64,000 nt of DNA from Mytilisepta virgata (taxonomy: Eukaryota; Mollusca; Bivalvia; Mytilida; Mytilidae): assembly GCA_028015205.1 (NCBI GenBank), contig CM051517.1, forward strand, positions 10,216,501-10,280,500. The letters run 5' to 3'. Below the pieces are notes generated by a model that saw only the letters and a list, made by a program, of their open reading frames with translations, was not told where the DNA came from and did not search any database. The position numbers and the translations under genes were made by a program. This document shows, piece after piece, positions 42,701 through 48,700 of this stretch (the stretch's first letter is position 1; each line of letters begins with the position of its first letter).

Positions 42701-45700
42701 TGAATCCAAACGGAATATTATATCCAATCAGTCACAATCTAGTATGATGTAATGAAAATAACAGTCTGTCAAGTACGATGTATGAAACGTAAATAAATCC
42801 AACAGCTGAGAACACAAGAATGTCTATGTACGGTCCAATATGCTATGCTCCAAGTTTAACTTTCGTGTCCATATATATACTGTAGAACGGAAACTTCTGG
42901 AATACGGTAGAAGTTCGAATCACACCATAATTATTACGTAAGTCAAATAGAAAGTTCTAGTCATTCCATCAGTATCCATTATTGTTCCAGTGATTTCTAA
43001 ACTGCGCAGTTATAACATTATTTGGTAAACAACTATAAGTATTATGTAAACATAGTATACATGTTATAAGGCTACGCAAAACAAATCAGGCCAAGATAAA
43101 TAAATATAAATATAATAATTACAATATCATAACACCTCCCCCCTTAAAAGAAGTTTGAGTGTAACGAAAACTTCATGAACAATATATACAAAAATATATA
43201 TATATATAGTACGTATACAGTGTTTTAATAAGATCTAGATAAAGCATCTGCTATTACATTATCTTTACCTTTAATATGTTTTACAATAATATCATATTCC
43301 TGTAACAATAAACTCCACCTAGTCAACCTCTGGTTCTTGTTTCTCATTTTATGTATGAAGGTGAGAGGATTATGATCAGTATAAACCAGAATAGGATGCA
43401 TAGTGGGATTTAAATATACATCAAAATGTTGAAGTGCAGACAACAGTGCAAAACATTCTTTTTCAATAGTGGAATAATTTTTCTGATGTTTATCTAATTT
43501 CTTGGAAAAATATGATATAGGTTTCTCAACATTATCATCTGTTTCTTGATATAAAACGGCTCCAACTCCTACATCACTTGCATCAACGGCAAGTTTGAAT
43601 TGCTTTTTAAAGTCTGGAGTGATAAGAACGGGACTGTTAATTAAAAGTGATTTGCTTTTTTCAAAAGAGTTTTGACAATTATCACTCCAGATGAATTTAG
43701 AATCTTTTCGTAAAAGATGAGTCAATGGTTGAACAACAGTAGCAAAATTTGAACAAAATTTTCTGTAAAATCCAATCATGCCTAAATATCTCATAAGTTG
43801 TTTTTTATTTGTAGGAGGAGGAAAATTGGTAATTGCATCCACTTTAGCCATAATAGGTTTCACTTGACCTTGGCCAACTGTGTGCCCTAAATAATCAACA
43901 GTGGCCTTACAAAATTCACTTTTAGCAAGATTAACAGTCAAATTTGATTGTGACAATCTATCAAAAGTATCATATAAATGTGTTAAATGCTCTTCCCAGC
44001 TATCACTACATACAATAAGATCATCAATATAAGCATAACAACAGTCTAAATCTTTTATAACATTATTGATCATTCTTTGAAACGTAGCTGGAGCATTTTT
44101 CATACCAAACGGCATGACAGTATATTGAAATAAGCCGTCTGGTGTGACAAAAGCTGATATTTCACGAGCTCTCGGTGTCAGGGGGACCTGCCAGTAACCT
44201 TTTAATAAATCAAATTTGCTTACGAATTTTGATTGTCCAATGTTATCAATGCAATCCTCTATCCTTGGAATCGGATAGGAGTCAGATTTTGAAACTGAGT
44301 TGACTTTTCTGAAGTCAGTAACGAAACGAAAGGTTTTATCTGGTTTGGGCACAAGAAGACAAGGAGAGCTCCATTCACTGTTACTCGGCTCAATAATATC
44401 ATTGTCAAGCATATATCTAATTTCTTGTCTCATAACATCAAGTTTAAGTGGATTGAGCCGGTAAGGATGTTGCTTAATTGGAGAAGCATCGCCTACATCA
44501 ACATCATGACAAACAGCAGTGGTTTTGTTTGGCACATCTGGAAAAAGATTTTTAAAAGAAAATACCAAAGTTTTCAATTTTTGTCTGCGATCGAAAGACA
44601 GATGTGCAAGTTTTGAGTCTAAATTTGACAAAATTTCTGAATTTTTCAATCTAACAGTTTGTTCCATAGTCTTCGAATCAAAAGATGGTTCAATTGTCTC
44701 TGGTTTGTCATGATCGTTCTCTGATTTAACCATGGCTAAAGTGGCAACTGGTTTACTCTCACCTTCATTAGTACGCTCAAAATATGGTTTTAACATATTA
44801 ATGTGACACACTCTATTTTGTTTACGCCGACCTGGAGTTTTTACAATATAATTCAAATCATTGATTTTACTGTCAATTGTATAAGGACCACAGTATTTAG
44901 CCTGTAAAGGATGCCCAGGGACTGGCAAAAATACAAGTACCTTATCACCAGGCTCAAAAACTCTGTCCCTGGCATCTTTATCATACCATATTTTCATCTT
45001 ATTCTGTACAGTTTTTAAGTTTTTCTGAGCAATTTGACAAGCAGTATACAATTTTTCTTTAAATCTAGATACATAGTCTAGAAGATTCAAGTCAGTGTGT
45101 TCAGTAAGCCATTTTTCCTTAATCAATTTCAAAGGTCCCCTTACAGTATGACCAAACACTAACTCAAAGGGGCTAAAACCAAGGGATTCTTGAACAGCCT
45201 CTCGGACCGCAAAAAGTAGAAAGTGAACACCATCATCCCAGTCCCTGTGAAATTGAAGACAAAAAGTTCTAATCATGTTTTTCAATGTTTGATGAAAACG
45301 TTCTAAGGCACCTTGAGATTCTGGATGATAAGCACTTGATCTATACTGAGCAATCCCTAACTGGTAAACGACCTGCTGAAATAAACCTGACATAAAATTT
45401 GAACCCTGGTCGGACTGTATAGACTTAGGAAGTCCTACTAATGTGAAAAGTTTGATAAGTGCTTTGACAATAGTTGGTGTCTTGATATTCCTTAAGGGAA
45501 TAGCCTCAGGAAAGCGAGTGGATGTACACATGATCGTCAGTAAATAAGCATTTCCAGTCTTGGTCTTTGGTAAAGGTCCAACGCAATCAATAAGTACTCG
45601 GCTGAAAGGTTCTTCAAAGGCTGGAATTGGCAGAAGTGGTGCTGGTGGTATTTTCTGGTTAGGCTTGCCAACAACCTGGCATATATGGCATGATTTGCAG

Positions 45701-48700
45701 TATTCTGCGACATCATTTCTAAGTCTGGGCCAGTAGAAATGTTGCAAGATCTTAAGGCAAGTCTTCCTTATACCTAAATGTCCAGCCAAGGGGGTGTCAT
45801 GGGCAAGACCAATAATTTCTTGCCTATAGACTTTAGGCACCACCACTTGGTATACCACTCTCCATTCCTCCTCTGGGATAGCATCAGGGGGCCTCCACTT
45901 CCTCATCAAAATGCCGTCTTGATGGTAGTAACATTCGGCCACTTTGTCTGCTTCTTCTTGGGGTAGAGCCCTCTTGCAGAGCTGAAGAACCTCAGGGTCT
46001 TTATTCTGTTCTTCCCTAAATGTTCTTTTGTCTAATGAATGGCTATTCACGTCTGGCCATGGCATAATTACACTTTTGTTAGTACCAGGTGGTCTAATTA
46101 TGGCCTTTTTTGAGCTACCGGGACCTTCAATGTCGGCAAAGAAAGAGTCAGAAAGGTCCATATAATCATACTGGCCTTCTTGTAAATCCTCATCTTGTTG
46201 TTTTCTTGCCATTGCCCTAGTAACAACACAAGCTGGATACAGTTCAGCATCATCTTCAGGTGATTTAACATCCACCACCGGTTCACTTGTAACAATTGGT
46301 TCAGCAACCACTTTGTTCCTAGCTAGATCATTTCCTAGCAATAATGAAACACCCTCAACAGGGAGAGTAGGACGAACACCCACAACAACTGGTCCAGTAA
46401 TTAAATCTGACTTCAAATAAATACGATGGAGGGGAACATCTATACAACCTAACTCCACACCTCGTAACAAAACGGAGGCACCAACGGACGTCTCCTCGGA
46501 CAAAGGCAACACACCTTCTAACAACAAAGACTGAGAAGCTCCAGTGTCCCGTAAAATTTTAATAGGCTGAGGAGTAGTATTATTAACAATAGAAACAAAC
46601 CCATCAGACATAAAGGGTTGATAATCCTCCATGTAATCACAAAAACTGGACTTAAAAGCCTGACTCGCAGGACATTCCAACTTATTGGTAACAACGGGTG
46701 TCGTACAAGCACTGGACTTGGGCTTATGATCTCTTTCATTCTTCTTCTGTAGTCTAAAACAATCAGCCATCAGGTGACCATTTTTCTTACAATAAGCACA
46801 AGTTAGTAACTTCTTCTCAAAAGTATCAAATTTTGGACCAGACATATTATAACTAGACGGACTCTTATTCTGTGCAACAGGCTTAATATCAGTACGCTCA
46901 GTGCTTTGATTTTTGTAATTTCCGCTTGAAGTATAAAAATTTTGACCTTTGAAACTTCTTTTATGTGAAATGGTATAATTATCGGAAACAACAGCTGCAT
47001 CTTGCAATGTCTCAACAGTTTTGTCATCTAAATGTGTTTTTAAGTCTAAATTAACACACTGCTTGAACTCTTCTAATAACATTAATTGTCTTAATTTATC
47101 AAAATTTTTATCTATTTTCTTTGACGTAAGCCATTTATCAAATAAATCTTCTTTTTCCCTAGCAAATTCAACATAGGTTTGTGTTTCAAACTTTTTATAA
47201 GACCTAAATTTCTGTCTATATGCTTCTGGCACTAGCTCATAAGCTTTCAAAACTTCCTGTTTAACAGTGTCATAATCAGAACTTTTTTCTGAAGAAAGTG
47301 CTGAGTAAATTTCAGCGGCCTTGCCCACAAAAACACTTTGCAGCATAGTAGTCCAATAAGGCTTTGGCCATTTCAAATTTTGAGCAATTTTCTCAAATTG
47401 TGGAAAAAATTTATCAACCGTTTTTTCACAAAATTTCGGAACCAAACGTATATTTTTTGCTGCCTCAAAATGTTCTGATTTTGACTTAGTGTTGCTTTCT
47501 ACTTTAGCCATTTCTATTTTCATTTTCTCCATCTCTAACCTTTCCCTCATTTCAAGTTCTGCCTGTAATTGTTTTAATTTAAATTCATCTTCTTTTTCTA
47601 ATTGTTTTAATTTAAATTCATCTTCTTTTTCCAATTGTTTTAATTTAAGTTCGTGTTCTAATTCAAGCTGTTTTAATTTTAAAGCATCAACATTTTCGAC
47701 CTTGAGGTCAAGAGCCTCTTCACCAAAAATTTCTAAATCAACTAAATTGTCTATTACCAAATTTTTTATAATTTGTTTTCTCATAGATGTTCTAAAATCT
47801 ATTTTTAGATGTTTAGCAAGCAACACTAATTCTTCTTTCTTTAATTTATCAAACCCTTCCAGGTCTGGCGTTTTCAAAAATTTACCAGCATCAAATTCCA
47901 TTTTGTAGAATTTTGTTGGCTAATTCTAATAAAAATACTGAAAAAATTTATTAAGATATTAACGTTCTCCCGAGACGAGCCCCCAATTTCTGTTACGGCC
48001 GAAATCACCTTTAAAATGTAGCCAACAAAAGACACAAATCAATAATAAAATTTAACAAGATTTATTATATATACAAAGTTTACAAAAATATTACAAAAAA
48101 ACTAAAATGTCAACTTAACTGTTCAAAATCCTGTTTTTTCTTGATCCGGAATTCTGGTCACTGTTGCCTGAATCCAAACGGAATATTATATCCAATCAGT
48201 CACAATCTAGTATGATGTAATGAAAATAACAGTCTGTCAAGTACGATGTATGAAACGTAAATAAATCCAACAGCTGAGAACACAAGAATGTCTATGTACG
48301 GTCCAATATGCTATGCTCCAAGTTTAACTTTCGTGTCCATATATATACTGTAGAACGGAAACTTCTGGAATACGGTAGAAGTTCGAATCACACCATAATT
48401 ATTACGTAAGTCAAATAGAAAGTTCTAGTCATTCCATCAGTATCCATTATTGTTCCAGTGATTTCTAAACTGCGCAGTTATAACATTATTTGGTAAACAA
48501 CTATAAGTATTATGTAAACATAGTATACATGTTATAAGGCTACGCAAAACAAATCAGGCCAAGATAAATAAATATAAATATAATAATTACAATATCATAA
48601 CAATATATTCTGAAATACTAGTGCCAAACTGCAGGATGAAAAGTCAAAGATAGTAACAAATACATCACCACAATGAATTAATACAATAATATCAAAATTA

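Larger units (their letters stand above)
42523..48602 (-). mobile_element. Complete LTR retrotransposon, Ty3/gypsy type with integrase before RT (Gmr1-like)
   Basis: Six-kb element on the gene strand inside KNDC1 intron 1. Two 612-bp LTRs (TG...CA on the plus strand) flank one 1,558-codon ORF. The flanks carry a 4-bp duplication, ATAT, at 42519-42522 and 48603-48606. Order: 5' LTR (47991-48602), primer site, Gag-PR-IN-RT-RNase H, polypurine tract, 3' LTR (42523-43134). No env-like ORF is present. The intact ORF and matching LTRs point to a young, possibly active copy. Domain order places it near the Gmr1 group of Ty3/gypsy elements; clade assignment needs an RT tree. Confidence -1.

Noticed and set aside
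44425..47908. Plus-strand open frames of 62-139 codons within the retrotransposon
   Set aside because: They are antisense shadows of the Gag-Pol frame; the serine/asparagine-rich 139-codon frame simply mirrors the coiled-coil repeat.
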